64,000 nucleotides of DNA from Prorocentrum cordatum (taxonomy: Eukaryota > Sar > Dinophyceae > Prorocentrales > Prorocentraceae). How positions within the stretch are numbered: position 1 is the first letter of the stretch; every line of letters starts with the position of its first letter. The notes below the pieces were generated by a model that was not told the DNA's origin, did not search any database, and saw only the letters and a program-made list of their open reading frames with translations. Shown here in pieces: positions 21,864 to 33,365 of the stretch. Where the stretch lies: the NCBI GenBank assembly GCA_963575745.1, contig CAUYUJ010000746.1:1-64000 (forward strand), written 5' to 3'. The position numbers and the translations under genes were made by a program.

Positions 21864-22124
21864 TTCGTTGTTATACCCGTGGGCAATCCTACGAGCGAGC
21901 CTGTCGGAGTCCTCAGGGGAGTCCCACGTATCCACAGGACAAGAGGCACAGGGAGGTTTCCTGAAGATGGGCTCCCATCGAGGCTGTATTTTCGTCATGC
22001 ACGCAACTACATTCCACCAGTCCGTCGCATTCCACTTGATGCTGAACCAGCGTAAATTACCACTCGCCGCCAGCATAAGACAATGCCAGCTGTCAGTACT
22101 TGCATGCGCTCTCCCTCCCACTCT
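21861..22124 (-). repeat. Inverted LINE-I fragment
   Basis: About 264 bp forming the reverse complement of 23,223-23,489 in the adjoining LINE-I copy. On the minus strand it encodes the GRAHASTDSWHCLMLAA to RRIAHGYNNET part of the connector. It is closer to the 23 kb copy than to the 31 kb copy. It lies between a CTCGTAG hairpin end and the start of the plus-oriented truncated copy. Positions 22,125-22,193 are unassigned. Confidence 0.8.
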
Positions 22125-22193
22125 CCAGAACCCGGACTTGTTATTGTCCAAAACCCGTTATTGCCGTCGCTGAAGTCAGTCTCTCTTGCATGC

Positions 22194-24112
22194 GCTACCT
22201 TTGAGTTTCAGAACGTGTGCGGCGATGAGGTGAGATACAATAAATCGGTCCGAACGGGAGGTAAGGAAGGCCCTATACTTTTCAATATTGTCTTGGAGGC
22301 CATCTGGGGGTCTGTGATTCAGACTTGGGATACCTTAGGATACGGTGTCCGACTGGAAGGGGAGGGGACGGATGGTGCTCTGGTACACCACTTCTTGCGG
22401 GCGGACAATGTTACGCTCTGTGCTGCGTCGCAACTCCAGCTGCAACAGATGATCGGTATGATGACGGTAACGCTCAGACGGGCAGGGATGGACTGGAAGG
22501 AGGATTCTTTGGCATATGTACTTTTTGGCCAGACGTACACCTGTGGCGATCCGCCGCTGCTCTGCCCGCTCTCGCCTGCCATCTGTGCGATTTCTGGAGA
22601 TGAGGATCTCCCAGAGCACTTGCGCTCGACTGTTGTAATGCCGAGGAAGGAGGAGGTGGAGGTACTAGGAGTGAAGCTCAGTTCGGAAATCAAAGGTGAC
22701 CACGGTTTGTATCATCGACTGGAGAAAGGGAGGAAGGCCTATTTTGCTGACATTCAGTTTTATCGCTCCAGATCGGTCACACTCAAGGAGAAGTTTCGCA
22801 GGTATGCCGCTCGTGTGCAGTCTGTGGTGTACCACGGATGTATAGGCTGGCCGTGCAACCTACGACTGCTGGAGAGGATTAAGGTCTGGGAGGGGAGGTG
22901 TCTCAACGGTATGCGAGGATTACACAAGAGGGAGGAGGAGACGCGGGAGGAGTTCAGGGACAGGACCACACCGAAGTCATATGAGCTATTCTTGCAGGCT
23001 GGCCACTGCAGTCTCTTAGAGAAGGTGGTCCGAGCCAATTTCGAGTTTGCGTTGGAGGTGGCCTAGTTTCATGATCGGGCCTTCGCCTCCACTGACATGC
23101 GTGGAGCACGAGCCTGGCGCCAGACGCTTCAGGCTATGTTACACTGTGCGGGGGAATGGTCACTACGGAGGGACACACTTGTATCCATGTTCACAGGAGC
23201 CAGGAGGAGGGAAGGTACGAGCAGAGTGGGAGGGAGAGCGCATGCAAGTACTGACAGCTGGCATTGTCTTATGCTGGCGGCGAGTGGTAATTTACGCTGG
23301 TTCAGCATCAAGTGGAATGCGACGGACTGGTGGAATGTAGTTGCGTGCGTGACGAAAATACAGCCTCGATGGGAGCCCATCTTCAGGAAACCGCCCTGTG
23401 CCTCCTGTCCTGTGGATACGTGGGACTCCCCTGAGGACTCCGACAGGCTCGCTCGTAGGATTGCTCACGGGTATAACAGCGAAACTGTCTGGCAGGAGGG
23501 CTCGGAGGGCTCATGATCGGTTGAAATGACAGGAGATAGTATGTGTGTGGTGAACTGGGCCCGAGGGATCTGGGAATGCCGTGATCGTTCGTACCGCAGG
23601 AGAGTGCATGGTCTACAAAATGATATGAATCAACTTGCTGAGGATTACGACATCAGGTGTGCCACTGTAGGGGCGGATCCGTGGAAGCATATCTACAGAG
23701 AGTTCAATTGTGTTGCGGATGAGCTGACTTGGGAGGCGAGGAGGGGAAGGACGGGAAGATGGATTGACTTCAGATATTTGCGACAACAGAGACATTGTAT
23801 CAAACGTATCCGTGGAGGATGGGACGGTGGCGTGAGTGTTGAAGGCTCTGCTCTAGGTTGCTATGTGGAGGTCTCATTTGGGGACAACCACTGGCGACGA
23901 GTTTTCCAGGAGGCTTCTTTACTCCCTCTGGGGGCCACTGTTACAGATAGCGAGCTTACAGCTTGTGAACGCCTGCTGCAAGGTGTTCGGCAGATTATCT
24001 CTGAGATTCTCGGGCCTCCAACCCCAAAGAGGTTGAGAGGGCGTGAGGGACCCTAGGGGCTCTGCGCGGCTAGGGCGCACGCGCCCTGTGTAGCCGACCC
24101 CAACACCCAACC
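22194..24112 (+). pseudogene. LINE-I copy 2, 5'-truncated ORF2
   Basis: Begins inside the RT (TFEFQNVCGDEVRYN), so it has lost ORF1, the endonuclease and RT motif A. It retains motif B TGGKEGP, motif C as LRADN (Trp replaced by Arg), the thumb, the connector and the full permuted RNase H (GDSMCVVNW, VADELTW, GWDGGVSVEG, DSELTA). Two in-frame stops (TAG at 23,064, TGA at 23,514) replace codons that are sense in copy 3; otherwise the frame is open to 24,056. The 3' UTR has the terminal hairpin at 24,068-24,095 and ends near CAACACCCAACC. Confidence 0.88.
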
Positions 24113-24495
24113 ACCGACTTCGGCATCGACTTCGGCATCGACTTCGGCAACGATGAGCTAGAGGAATTCCGGCGCGGGGTGGAGCTAGTTGGTCGACCCG
24201 ACCAGAAGAGACAAAGTGGTGACTTTGGGTCGCTTTTCCTAAGATTTGAAAGATATTTGACAATTGATTTTGAGAAAGCAGATTTTTCGGATCTGTAGTG
24301 GCTTATGCCGCGTCTGCCAGTCAAATTCTTAGGTCTCTAGCTTCAATATTATTATCAAAACACTTGGAGGAACCGACTTTGGATAACAACCAAAAAAATG
24401 TGATTATTCGATTTTTTTGGCTCTCGCTTCAGAATCTTCCTTCATGTGTTCAGAGGAGCGCTGTGCAAGAAAAGAGCTCTACGAGGTGCCCGGCT
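24113..24495 (+). repeat. B-type element with 12-bp triplication, left of LINE-II
   Basis: Starts with CTTCGGCATCGA repeated three times (the last unit CTTCGGCAACGA), followed by GAGCTAGAGGAATTCCGGCG and the rest of a B body. It stops at AGAGCTCTACGAGGTGCCCGGC, i.e. inside the left hairpin arm, where LINE-II copy 1 begins. Confidence 0.8.
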
Positions 24496-26803
24496 CGACG
24501 ATTGACAACATCACGGCGCAAAAAATATTCTCCTGGGAAGGAAAGCTATTAGCCATCATCGGAGGAAGGAGGAAAGGAGTGACAGAAGATTGGACGGTTT
24601 ACCAAAAGAGGAGGTTCAAGTATGCACGCGACCAGTTCGCCAACCATGGATTTCTGTCGGCGGTGGAACTCTTCATTCACAAGAACTGGCTCTGGGCGAA
24701 AGACATCGCTTGCTTTGCCAGAGGCTTTGCGTGTCAGAATATCCCGACAGCTAAGCTGCACACGGACAGAGTACATGCTGATCCGACAGCTTCGCTGCAC
24801 ACGTGCAGTCAAGTTCATACACATGTCCATTCGTCACTGCCTGTGCCTCAGTTGGATGGTCAACGTTCTTTCGAGTCCGCGCCCAGCTATATTCAGACAG
24901 CTACGCTGCACACTCACAGTGAAGATACCACACATGCCCATTCTTTGTTGCCAGTGCCGCAGGTTGATGACCGTTCTTTGGACACGTTGCCCAGTTATAT
25001 TCAGACAGCTACGCTGCACACGAACAGTGAAGAGCATACACACCTTCATTCGCTGTCTCCTGTGCCGCAGGTTGAGAGAGGAAGTTCTTTCGAACAGTTG
25101 CCTTGTTATATTCCGACAGCTACGCTGCACACACACAGTACGCACTTCATTCATTCTCATAGTCCGACTCATGCTTTGCCTCAGAGTGTTTCGCCTGAGC
25201 CCCAGAGATCCGCGGCTATGTTTGGTAGCCGCGGGGGAATGACCGAGCACAAAAAAGATTGTCAACGTTCTTTTGGTCGTGTGTCGTCTGCGTCCAGTAT
25301 AAGAGTTCCTTTGGAGCCGAACAAAAAGGATGCTCACTGTTCTTCTGGTCGTGTGTCGTCTGCGTCCAGAATAAGAGTTCCTTTGAACGATCCGCTGCAA
25401 GTGGCGCATCTGTTTGAGTGCGCCAGGCTCCTGGAAGAAAGGAGCAGGCAGCGCGAATCGCAGGGCACTGTCAGTCCTGCGGCCGCAGCCCCCCCAGTCG
25501 ACGGTGAGAGCGAGCCCGCGCCCGTGGCCAAGAATCGTCGCAGGCAAATCGTGGAGACCCGTCTGGCCGCCAGGGGAGAGAAGAGGAGCTCTGGCCCGAG
25601 TCTCACTGCGAGCCAGGAGGAGCTCGCCAAGCGTGTCAGGCAACCCCAGCGCCCTTGCGACAAAAGAGATCGGGATGAAATATGTTCGCCAAGGGGCAGT
25701 CAAAAGAGACGGTGTATTGCGCATGTGAATGTTGACCCCATCGCTTCCGCCGATAGTCCGTGTGCTGCCCCACAGGGAAGTAAGCGACCGCGGGGCCCTC
25801 CCTCTTCCAATCATGTTAGTGAGCCGCGTGAGGCACGACCCTCTGGCGCAAACGTGAATGCCTTCAAACTCAACGCCTACTCTCAGGCGCGGTTGGGCAT
25901 GATGCATGCGTCAGGTGACTGGTCCGCTCATCGTCGCGCGTTCGCTGCGCGCTCGAGGGATACCCAGGCTGCTCTTCTTGGATGGCGTGGTGGTACTAAA
26001 TACGTCGGTTGGAGAAAGTGGGAAGATGTCTTCATTGCGGATCAAAATGGCAATACGAAGTGGTGGGAGACTATGATGTTTGGGAAAGATGATTGGTCGT
26101 TCTTCGTTGAGAAGTTACTCAAAATATTGCACCTGCCCGCCATTCTTGACTATCTGGCCAAGCCTAGAGTTACGGCTGCACGTACGGAGGAGGAGGAGAA
26201 GTTAATGATGATAAGATTGCGCGTCGCATTGCTCATAACTTTGAAAATGAGACTATCTTTGACTATGAGTCGGATCAGATTCCATTCGAAATACTGGGTG
26301 ACAGCTTGTGTGTTGTCCAATGGATAAGAGGGCGCTGGAGGTGCACGAACATGGGCTATAACAACACCTTGGAGGCGGCACAAAACACTCTTGATGCTGT
26401 AACGGGCACCTGCTTGAGAACTGCGTGTGCGGGGGCTGACCCGATCAATCATCTTTATAGGGAGGGTAACAGTTATGCTGATGAACTCACGTGGGCCTGC
26501 AGAGCTTGCCCACACACGTCGAAGAGAAACGAGTATCTTGCCCCTTTATATACTTCGAAAGTTTTAGGATTGAGAGGTTACTTCGATGGAGGCACCTCGG
26601 ATATTGGGGCTGGGGGAGGCTGGTGGCTGCAGGCTTTTGTAGAACATCAAAATGCTATACAGTGTCACGTGATTGCCGAGGAGGCGTTTGGCCTCGATAG
26701 GGAGTCAACCGTGACGGTCTGTGAGTTAACGGCCGCCTCGAAGCTAATTCACGCAATCTCGCAGATTGCGTCTGTTATATATAGCGTCTCACACGCTCGG
26801 TAG
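24496..26803 (+). pseudogene. LINE-II copy 1 ORF2 C-terminal part
   Basis: Open to about 26,215, then a frameshift to the frame ending at 26,803. Order: thumb (FIHKNWLWAKDIACFA), a His/Thr-rich repeat region (24,747-25,170; four units of about 37-40 residues around PSYIQTATLHTHSE), and a second duplicated motif (GRVSSASSIRVPL / GRVSSASRIRVPL). Then come a basic region, the connector (MMHASGDWSAHRR, WSFFVEKLLKILHLP) and the permuted RNase H (GDSLCVVQW, SYADELTW, GYFDGGTSDIGAGGG, VCELTAA). The repeats have no counterpart in the 37-40 kb copy. The ATG-started frame at 24,417 begins in host repeat sequence and is not a real start. Confidence 0.82.
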
Positions 26804-27012
26804 AGCCACTTGCGCCTGGTGGCCGCGGGGAGCACCGCTGCTTGCATGTGCTGGAGGACCCCACCGCAAAGCCCGCAAAACCTGGCCTATGCCTCAGTGG
26901 CTCGTCAGTGTGATGATAAGAGATGCCCTCTTTAGCTACCCTGTGCTCCGTTTCGGAGTCTTAGGGCTCAGCTGTCACAGCTGTCCGCGCCCTGACTCAA
27001 ACTCAAAAACCT
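24496..27012 (+). mobile_element. LINE-II copy 1, 5' truncated, in a hairpin
   Basis: The left flank is AGCTCTACGAGGTGCCCGGC (left side of a CTCGTAG hairpin). The right flank is GGTTGACGGTTTACCGCCGG (its right side). The element starts in the RT thumb region and runs through the RNase H and a 3' UTR. The UTR shares TATGCCTCAGTGGCTCG and GCTCAGCTGTCACAGCTGTC with the other LINE-II copies and ends GACTCAAACTCAAAAACC. 5' truncation with an intact 3' end fits target-primed reverse transcription. Confidence 0.87.
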
Positions 27013-27033
27013 GGTTGACGGTTTACCGCCGGT
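27013..27033 (+). other. Right half of a split CTCGTAG hairpin
   Basis: GGTTGACGGTTTACCGCCGG followed by TTCCCA. It is the partner of the left half at about 24,475-24,495, from which LINE-II copy 1 separates it. Confidence 0.8.
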
Positions 27034-27517
27034 TCCCATCCTCTCCGGGTTTTGGCTCAAGGCGTCTGGATCAAGGCGTTTGGATCCCACAGGCGTCTAG
27101 CGTGTGGGGGGGGGGCGCGTCGCCGCGGGCGGCGGCGCGGCAGCCATCGCTGCCTTCATCGTCTTCTTCGGGTTCAGCGAGATCGAGGTCAGCTAGGCCG
27201 CTGCACTTGTTATTGTTATTGTGTGTGCTAGGCCGCCTGCACTTGTTATTGTTATTGTGACTGCTGTAATTGTCTCTTGTCCTCTCTCTTGGAAAGACGG
27301 AGTGCTGGGGATCCGACTTCAGTCACGCTGACTGGGACTATCTAGCCAGACAGGTCGGGGCACCTCGAGGTGACAGGAGAGCTGTTATTTGTGTGCCATC
27401 GCTCACACCAACAGTACCGTTTGTGCAGGGTGAAGGTTACGATTTCAATATCTTGCGTAACCACTTCGTGCAGGGTGAAGGTTACGATTTCAATATCTTA
27501 CGCAGCCACAGAGAAAG

Positions 27518-28616
27518 ATGGCTGCAGCAGGTTCTTCAGTTTCTGGTGCTGCACCAGCGATGCCAGCAGGTTCTTCAGTTTCAGGTGCTCCAGGCTTGCA
27601 TGCGATGGGCCAGGACATGACAATTGATGATGGGGGTGGGGCGTTTGCTAGAGCTGTCCGTGCTCGTAATGTCAAAGGAGGAGGGAAAGGAGAAGGAGGA
27701 GGTGCGGGACAAACATTGGGTGCGAATGAGGTTGCCCAGGAAGCTGGCCTTGACATTGAACGTATGTTTCGATCTATCATGACGGGACAACAGACTATGA
27801 CGGCAGACATGCAATCGTTCAGGAACTCTATTCGTACGGAAATGGACGGTCTGAAAACATCTGGACTCCAGGGTCTCGAAAACAGAGTCGGCGATCCAGG
27901 ACCTCACCAATGAAGTTCAGAAGCTCAAGCAGGGGGACGGGCTGTCGGTAGCAAGTGGATCCACGAAGGCGGGTGCGGACAGGCACGATCCTGCTTGGAA
28001 TCCACGTTATGTTGAGTTCAAGGGATGGGTTTCAAGGGAGGGATGGAGGAACCGTGAGATACGTCAGCGGGAGGCTCTTTCACAGGAGACACTGACGTCG
28101 GCGATGAATGGTCTTGTTGACTCTAAACAAATTGATGCTACACAGAGGGTGGCACTGGACTTGGATCGGACGGTTCAGGAGAATACTGGTAGATATTGGC
28201 CGTACACGAGGGGTAGGATCTATTTCAAACCAGGTACATCTTCTGAGATCCTATGGGAATCGAAACGTGTGTGGGAGAATGACTACAGGCGGGGACTCAC
28301 TTCATTGCCTCCCAATGTGCGATTTCAAGTTGAATGCCAGCCATGGAAGATAGAACATGTTCTGGCGGTACGAAGGTTTCAAGCTCTATTTTCTGATATC
28401 ACGGGCAATGCGACGGCTATTCTTCGAGGTGAGACGGGTCCGCCAATGACATATATGTGGTATATGCCGAATGCTGAGGATACTACACAAAAGACGTTGA
28501 TTGCAGAATGGGGACCGGCAAAAGGATGGAACCTCTATGGCGCCAATTTGACACACGTTGAGCCTGATATTAACCAGGTGCAGTTTCTTCAGACACTACG
28601 GTGCCCTAATCATTGA
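27518..28616 (+). pseudogene. LINE-I copy 3 ORF1
   Basis: ATG at 27,518 (MAAAGSSVSG, duplicated as MPAGSSVSGA). It has a Gly/basic stretch and a predicted coiled coil (IERMFRSIMTGQQTMTADMQ onward). A +1 frameshift at about 27,885 leads to the conserved C-terminal domain in the frame that ends at 28,616: FKGWVSREGW, GRYWPYTRGRIYF and LIAEWGPAKGW. Upstream, in another frame, ECWGSDFSHADWDYLARQ and FVQGEGYDFNIL resemble the N-terminal part of the copy 1 frame, so the original protein probably began further 5'. Confidence 0.8.
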
Positions 28617-28619
28617 CGG
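28614..28619 (+). promoter_or_regulatory. ORF1 stop in TGA CGG context (copy 3)
   Basis: As in copy 1, ORF1 stops at TGA CGG. The same frame continues without a stop through RGGRAATETVVATWNV, the start of the endonuclease, again without an ATG. The two copies differ widely in the sequence around this point, so the shared TGA CGG and shared frame are more than simple recent ancestry. Confidence 0.5.
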
Positions 28620-31600
28620 GGCGGTAGGGCTGCGACAGAGACCGTTGTCGCAACCTGGAATGTGCAGAAAATATCCGACGGTCAAGTACCCAACCTGGTC
28701 GCTGCATGTGAAGCCAGGTCAATTCAAATGGTGTGCCTGCAAGAGTGTGAGCATACCAGTGCAAATACTTTTTAATAGATGTGGATGGGAGATTCACTAT
28801 AGCTCCTGCTCCAAGGCGGCGGTTGCATGGTGCAGGGAATGGGCGCCACATGTGACTGCGCGACGGAGTGGGGTACGATTTGCGTGTGTCGAATTCAGGG
28901 GTGCTCTAGTTACATCAGTGTATCTACCATGCGTGATGCGTGAGGTGGACCACTTGGGGGAATACTCAGATGTACTTACAAAGTGCAGTGTTACTATGTT
29001 TTAACCTACACAGGCTGGAGTCATACCATGGGTGGGGATGGATGCTCAGACGGAACTTGAACCAGATATGCTGGGAATGACGGGAGGAGGTCTTATGCAG
29101 GTGGACGGGAGGAGGGAGAAGGCGAACTACCATGCAGAAAGGAGGGACATGCTTATGAGGTTCATGAGTACTTGGGGGATCTGTGCGGCGAACACATATG
29201 GAGCTCGACGTATCACACATCTACCGTACTGTGCCACACATGTGCAGCGTGTGCTTGACTATATTCTCATCCCTACACGTTGGTGCGCGGATGAGGCAAG
29301 AGCTCACCAGGAAATGAGATGCCAGGTCCAGTTTGTGGAACCCATCAAAGCTACGCCAGGTATACGTGCAAAAGCCAGTGCCTATAGTGATCACGCTCTG
29401 GTCTGGGTAAATCTCAAGACTACGGAGATCAGGCGCCCAGCTTTGCCACCCCGCCCTGTGTCCATGGTTGGCTGGCAGCCGACGGATGACACGGCGAGGA
29501 ACATGTTTCGTGTGCTTGCGGATGTGTCGATTGAGGGGCTTGCATCTGACACGGTAGGGACGGACCTACAGCAGGTCGGACGGGTACTCTTGGAGACGGC
29601 AAAGCTTGTGGACCACACTAAGGGGCGCCCCAACTGCAAACCTATTCAGAGGCCCAGGGAGCTCATAGAGGTGGAGTCTGCCATCAGGCGTGGGGCCCTT
29701 GGGAATACTCGTAAACAACTGCTGCGTAGGAGGAAGACCCTTAGGAGACAGCATAGGAGGAACCAACTCCTGCAGGACCACAAGGGATCCAGTAAGACCT
29801 CACGGTGTATCCTCAAGGAGCTGGAGTGTGAGGGTGTGCTGACAATGGACAGGACTAGGTGGAGTACGGAGATCACTAGGTATGCGACGGCGTCTTACAC
29901 GAACTCGGAGGAGGAAAAACGGACTTTGGAGGCCTTTCAGGAGCTCAGACACAACGACCGTGGGGTGGAGGGAAGAGTCATCACGATGGGCATGCTCATG
30001 CAGGCTCGTGCGTCTTTGAAGCCTGGCACGGCACCCGGTAGCGATGGAATCGTTGCTGAGGTCATCCGTGAGTTGCCGTGGAGGAGCCTCTTGTTTGTGC
30101 GGCGTGCTTTCCAGAGGATTTTCGAGCAGGGAGCCTCTAGCCCTGAGACGTGGAGGCAGCTCAGTATCCAACTTGTGCCGAAGATGCGGGATGCTACACG
30201 ACTCTCCAACACCAGAGGGATTTGCCTGATCAGTGTGATGGGTAAATGGTACATGGCATGTGTGTTGCAGTTTATTGATGCATTTCCTGTGAACCGACGG
30301 TTGTGCGCATATGGGTTTGAGAAGGGTCAGAAGGTCACTAACGTCACGGCACCACTATCACATCTTACTAGACATGCAAATGTGTGGGGGAAGGCGGAGT
30401 CTATGCACGTGGGAGTCTTGGACATACACAAGGCGTTCGATAATGTCACACTGCGCACTATCATCAAGGCCATGCTGTACCTTAAGTACCCTGTGTGCCT
30501 CATCAGAGCCATTGTGGAGCCCATGCTGGATAACATTGCTACCTTTGAGTTTCAGAACGTGTGCGGCGATGAGGTGAGATGCAATAAATCGGTCCGGACG
30601 GGAGGGAAGGAGGGACCTATACTTTTCAATATTGTCTTGGAGGCCATCTGGGGATCTGTGATTCAGACTTGGGATACCTTAGGATACGGTGTCCGACTGG
30701 AAGGGGAGGGGACGGACGGTGCTCTTGTACACCACTTCTTGTGGGCGGACAATGTTACGCTCTGTGCTGCATCGCAACTCCAGCTACAACAGTTTATCGG
30801 TATGATGACGGTAACACTCAGACGGGCAGGGATGGACTGGAAGGAGGATTCTTTGGCATGTGTACTTTTTTGGCCAGACGTACACCTGTGGCGATCCGCC
30901 GCTGCTCTGCCCGCTCTCGCCAGCCATCTGTGCGATTTCTGGAGATGAGGATCTCCCAGAGCACTTCCGCTCGACTGTTGTAATGCCGAGGAAGGAGGAG
31001 GTGGAGGTACTAGGAGCGAAGCTCAGTTCGGAAATCAAAGGTTATCACGGTTTGTATCATCGACTGGAGAAAGGGGAAGGCCTATTTTGCTGACATCCAG
31101 TGTTATCGCTCCAGATCGGTCTCACTCAAGGAGAAGTTTCGCAGGTGCGCCGCTCGTGTGCAGTCTGTGGTGTACCACGGATGTATAGGCTGGCCGTGCA
31201 ACCTACGACTGCTGGAGAGGATTAAGGTCTGGGAGGGGAGGCGTCTCAACGGTATGCGAGGATTGCACAATAGGGAGGAGGAGACGTGGGAGGAGTTCAG
31301 GGACAGGACCACGCCGAAGTCATACGAGCTATTCTTGCAGGCTGGCCACTGCAGTCTCTTAGACAAGGTGGTCCGAGCCAATTTCGAGTTTGCGTTGGAG
31401 CTGGCCCAGTTTCATGATCGGGCCTTCACCTCCACTGACATGCGTGGAGCACGAGCCTGGCGCCAGACGCTCCAGGCTATGTTACACTCTGCGGGGGAAT
31501 GGCCACTACGGAGGGACACACTTGTATCCATGTTCGCGGGAGCCAGGAGGAGGGAAGGTACGAGGAGAGTGGGAGGGAGAGCGCATGCAAGCACTGACAG

Positions 31601-32399
31601 CTGGCATTGTCTTATGCTGGCGGCGAGTGGTAATTTACGCTGGTTCAGCATCAAGTGGAATGCGACGGACTGGTGGAATGTAGTTGCGTGCGTGACGAAC
31701 ATGCAGCCTCGATGGGAACCCATCTTCAGAAAACCGCCCTGTGCTCCTTGTCCTGTGGATACGTGGGACTCCCCTGAGGACTCCGACAGGCTCGCTCGTA
31801 GGATTGCCCACGGGTATAACAACGAAGCTGTCTGGCAGGAAGGCTCGGAGGGCTCATTATCGGTTGAGATGACAGGAGATAGTATGTGTGTGGTGAACTG
31901 GGCCCGAGGGATCTGGGAATGCTGTGATCGTTCGTACCGCAGGAGAGTGCATGGTCTACAAAATGATATGAATCAACTTGCTGAGGATTGCGACATCAGG
32001 TGTGCCACTGTAGGGACGGATCCGTGGAAGCATATCTACAGAGAGTTCAATTGTGTTGCGGATGAGCTGACTTGGGAGGCGAGGAGGGGAAGGACGGGAA
32101 GATGGATTGACTTCAGATATTCGCGACAACAGAGACATTGTATCAATCGTATCCGTGGAGGATGGGACGGTGGCGTGAGTGTTGAAGGCTCGGCTCTAGG
32201 TTGCTATGTGGAGGTCTCATTTGGGGACAACCACTGGCGACGAGTTTTCCAGGAGGCTTCTTTACTCCCTCTGGGGGCCACTGTTACAGATAGCGAGCTT
32301 GCAGCTTGTGAACGCCTGCTCCAAGGTGTTCGGCAGATTATCTCTGAGATCCTCGGGCCTCCAACCCCAAAGAGGTTGAGAGGGCGTGAGGGGCCCTAG
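28617..32399 (+). pseudogene. LINE-I copy 3 ORF2
   Basis: Endonuclease, RT and permuted RNase H with several breaks. There are two frameshifts in the endonuclease (about 28,765 and 28,990-29,030). One extra T lies in a T run at about 30,866, and there is a deletion at about 31,073 (copy 2 has GGAGGAAGG where this copy has GGGGAAGG). Motifs kept: TWNV, LQECE, SVYLP, GMDAQTELEPD, LDYILIP, YSDHALV; RT AGAPGSDG-like TAPGSDGIVAEV, LDIHKAFD, TGGKEGP, LWADN; RNase H GDSMCVVNW, VADELTW, GWDGGVSVEG, DSELAA. The 3' third (30,540 onward) is about as close to copy 2 as two recent sisters. Confidence 0.88.
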
Positions 32400-32455
32400 G
32401 GACTCTGCACGGCTAGGGCGCTCGCGCCCTGGGTAGCCGACCCCGACACCCAACC

Positions 32456-33165
32456 AAGTGGTTGACCGACCAGAAAAGAAGATCTGATAACTTGGGGTTG
32501 CTTTTGCGAAGATTTGAAAGATATTTGAACATTCGTTTTGAGAAACCAGATTTTTACTCGGACGGACAATGTGTGAACTTTAGGCCAGTCGGGCGAACAT
32601 TCTGAGGAATTTCAACATTCGTTTGGAGATCTGTTTTTTTTTTGCACCTGCCGCGTCTGCCAGTGGAATTTTTAGTGCCATCGCTGCAGTATCACTATCA
32701 AAACACTTTGCGGAAACAATTTTACACATAAATCGAAAAATGTGTGTTTCGAGTGTTTCAGCTTACGCTTCAGAAAGCTTCTTCCACGTGTTCTGGGCAC
32801 CTCCGCGCGACAAAAAGAGTTCTACGAGACTCCCGGGGGTAACCTGCTTGACGTTTTACTACCTCGTAGAGCCCTTCGGCATCGATGAGCTAGAGGAATT
32901 CCGGCGCGGGGTGGAGCTAGTTGGCCCGCCCGGCCCGGACAGACAATGTGTGAATTTTGGGCTGGTTGGGCAAACATTTTGAGAAATTCTTCACGCTTCG
33001 CGTATCCCCACCAGCCCATCTCAAAACAGCAACTCTTGCGAAACATGAGGCCTCGTGGTGCCTCCTGGGGACCTCTTGTGGGCCATCTGGGGAACTCTAG
33101 GGGCCATCTGGTGGACCTCTGGGGGCCATCGTGGGGGGCTTGTATGAGCGCTTCCCGTCATCTTG
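32456..33165 (+). repeat. Diverged B-type pieces
   Basis: B-type body blocks (GAAGATTTGAAAGATATTTG, CCGCGTCTGCCAGTG, ATCACTATCAAAACACTT) lead to GTTCTACGAGACTCCC and a poor hairpin (32,833-32,868). A new head follows at 32,869 (CTCGTAGAGCCCTTCGGC ... GGGGTGGAGCTAGTTGG) that breaks off near 33,040. From there to 33,165 the DNA is GGGG-rich and begins to resemble the minisatellite that follows. Confidence 0.65.
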
Positions 33166-33365
33166 GTGTGACTCGTTCGGGCTCCTCGTGGTGTGAGTCG
33201 TTCGAGGCCCGCGTCGTGGTGTGAGTCGTTCGGGCTCCTCATGGTGTGAGTCGTTCGGGCGGCTCGTCCTGGTGTGAGTCGTTCGGGCCCCTCCTTGTGG
33301 TGTGAGTCGTTCGGGCTCTTCGTGGTGTGAGTCGTTCGGGCCCCTCGTCCTGGTGTGAGTCGTTC
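33166..33365 (+). repeat. Minisatellite, about 27-30 bp unit
   Basis: Six to seven imperfect units of GTGTGAGTCGTTCGGGC plus a variable CTCCTCGTGG or CCCTCGTCCTG part. Long ORFs on the minus strand (Glu/Arg/Pro-rich) are a by-product of this array and the next. Confidence 0.85.

Larger units (their letters stand above)
27034..32455 (+). mobile_element. LINE-I copy 3, long but decayed
   Basis: About 5.4 kb inserted just after a hairpin end (GGTTCCCA). A 14-bp repeat near the 5' end (GGCTCAAGGCGTCT, GGATCAAGGCGTTT) resembles the 15-bp repeats of copy 1. The 5' region also holds a repeated CACTTGTTATTGTTATTGTG and a 45-bp tandem duplication at 27,423-27,512. ORF1 and ORF2 are recognisable throughout but broken. 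The 3' end carries the terminal hairpin (32,411-32,438) and CGACACCCAACC. The right flank resumes in a B-type head. Exact ends and target duplication are uncertain (possibly CCA). Confidence 0.82.

Noticed and set aside
21861-24112. Classical twin-priming inversion
   Set aside because: The inverted segment duplicates an internal part of the retained copy instead of supplying the missing upstream part, so the standard model does not fit.
24417-24495. ATG-like start of the LINE-II copy 1 frame inside the B-type repeat
   Set aside because: The first 27 codons are host repeat sequence. Homology to other LINE-II copies begins only after the hairpin junction at about 24,496.
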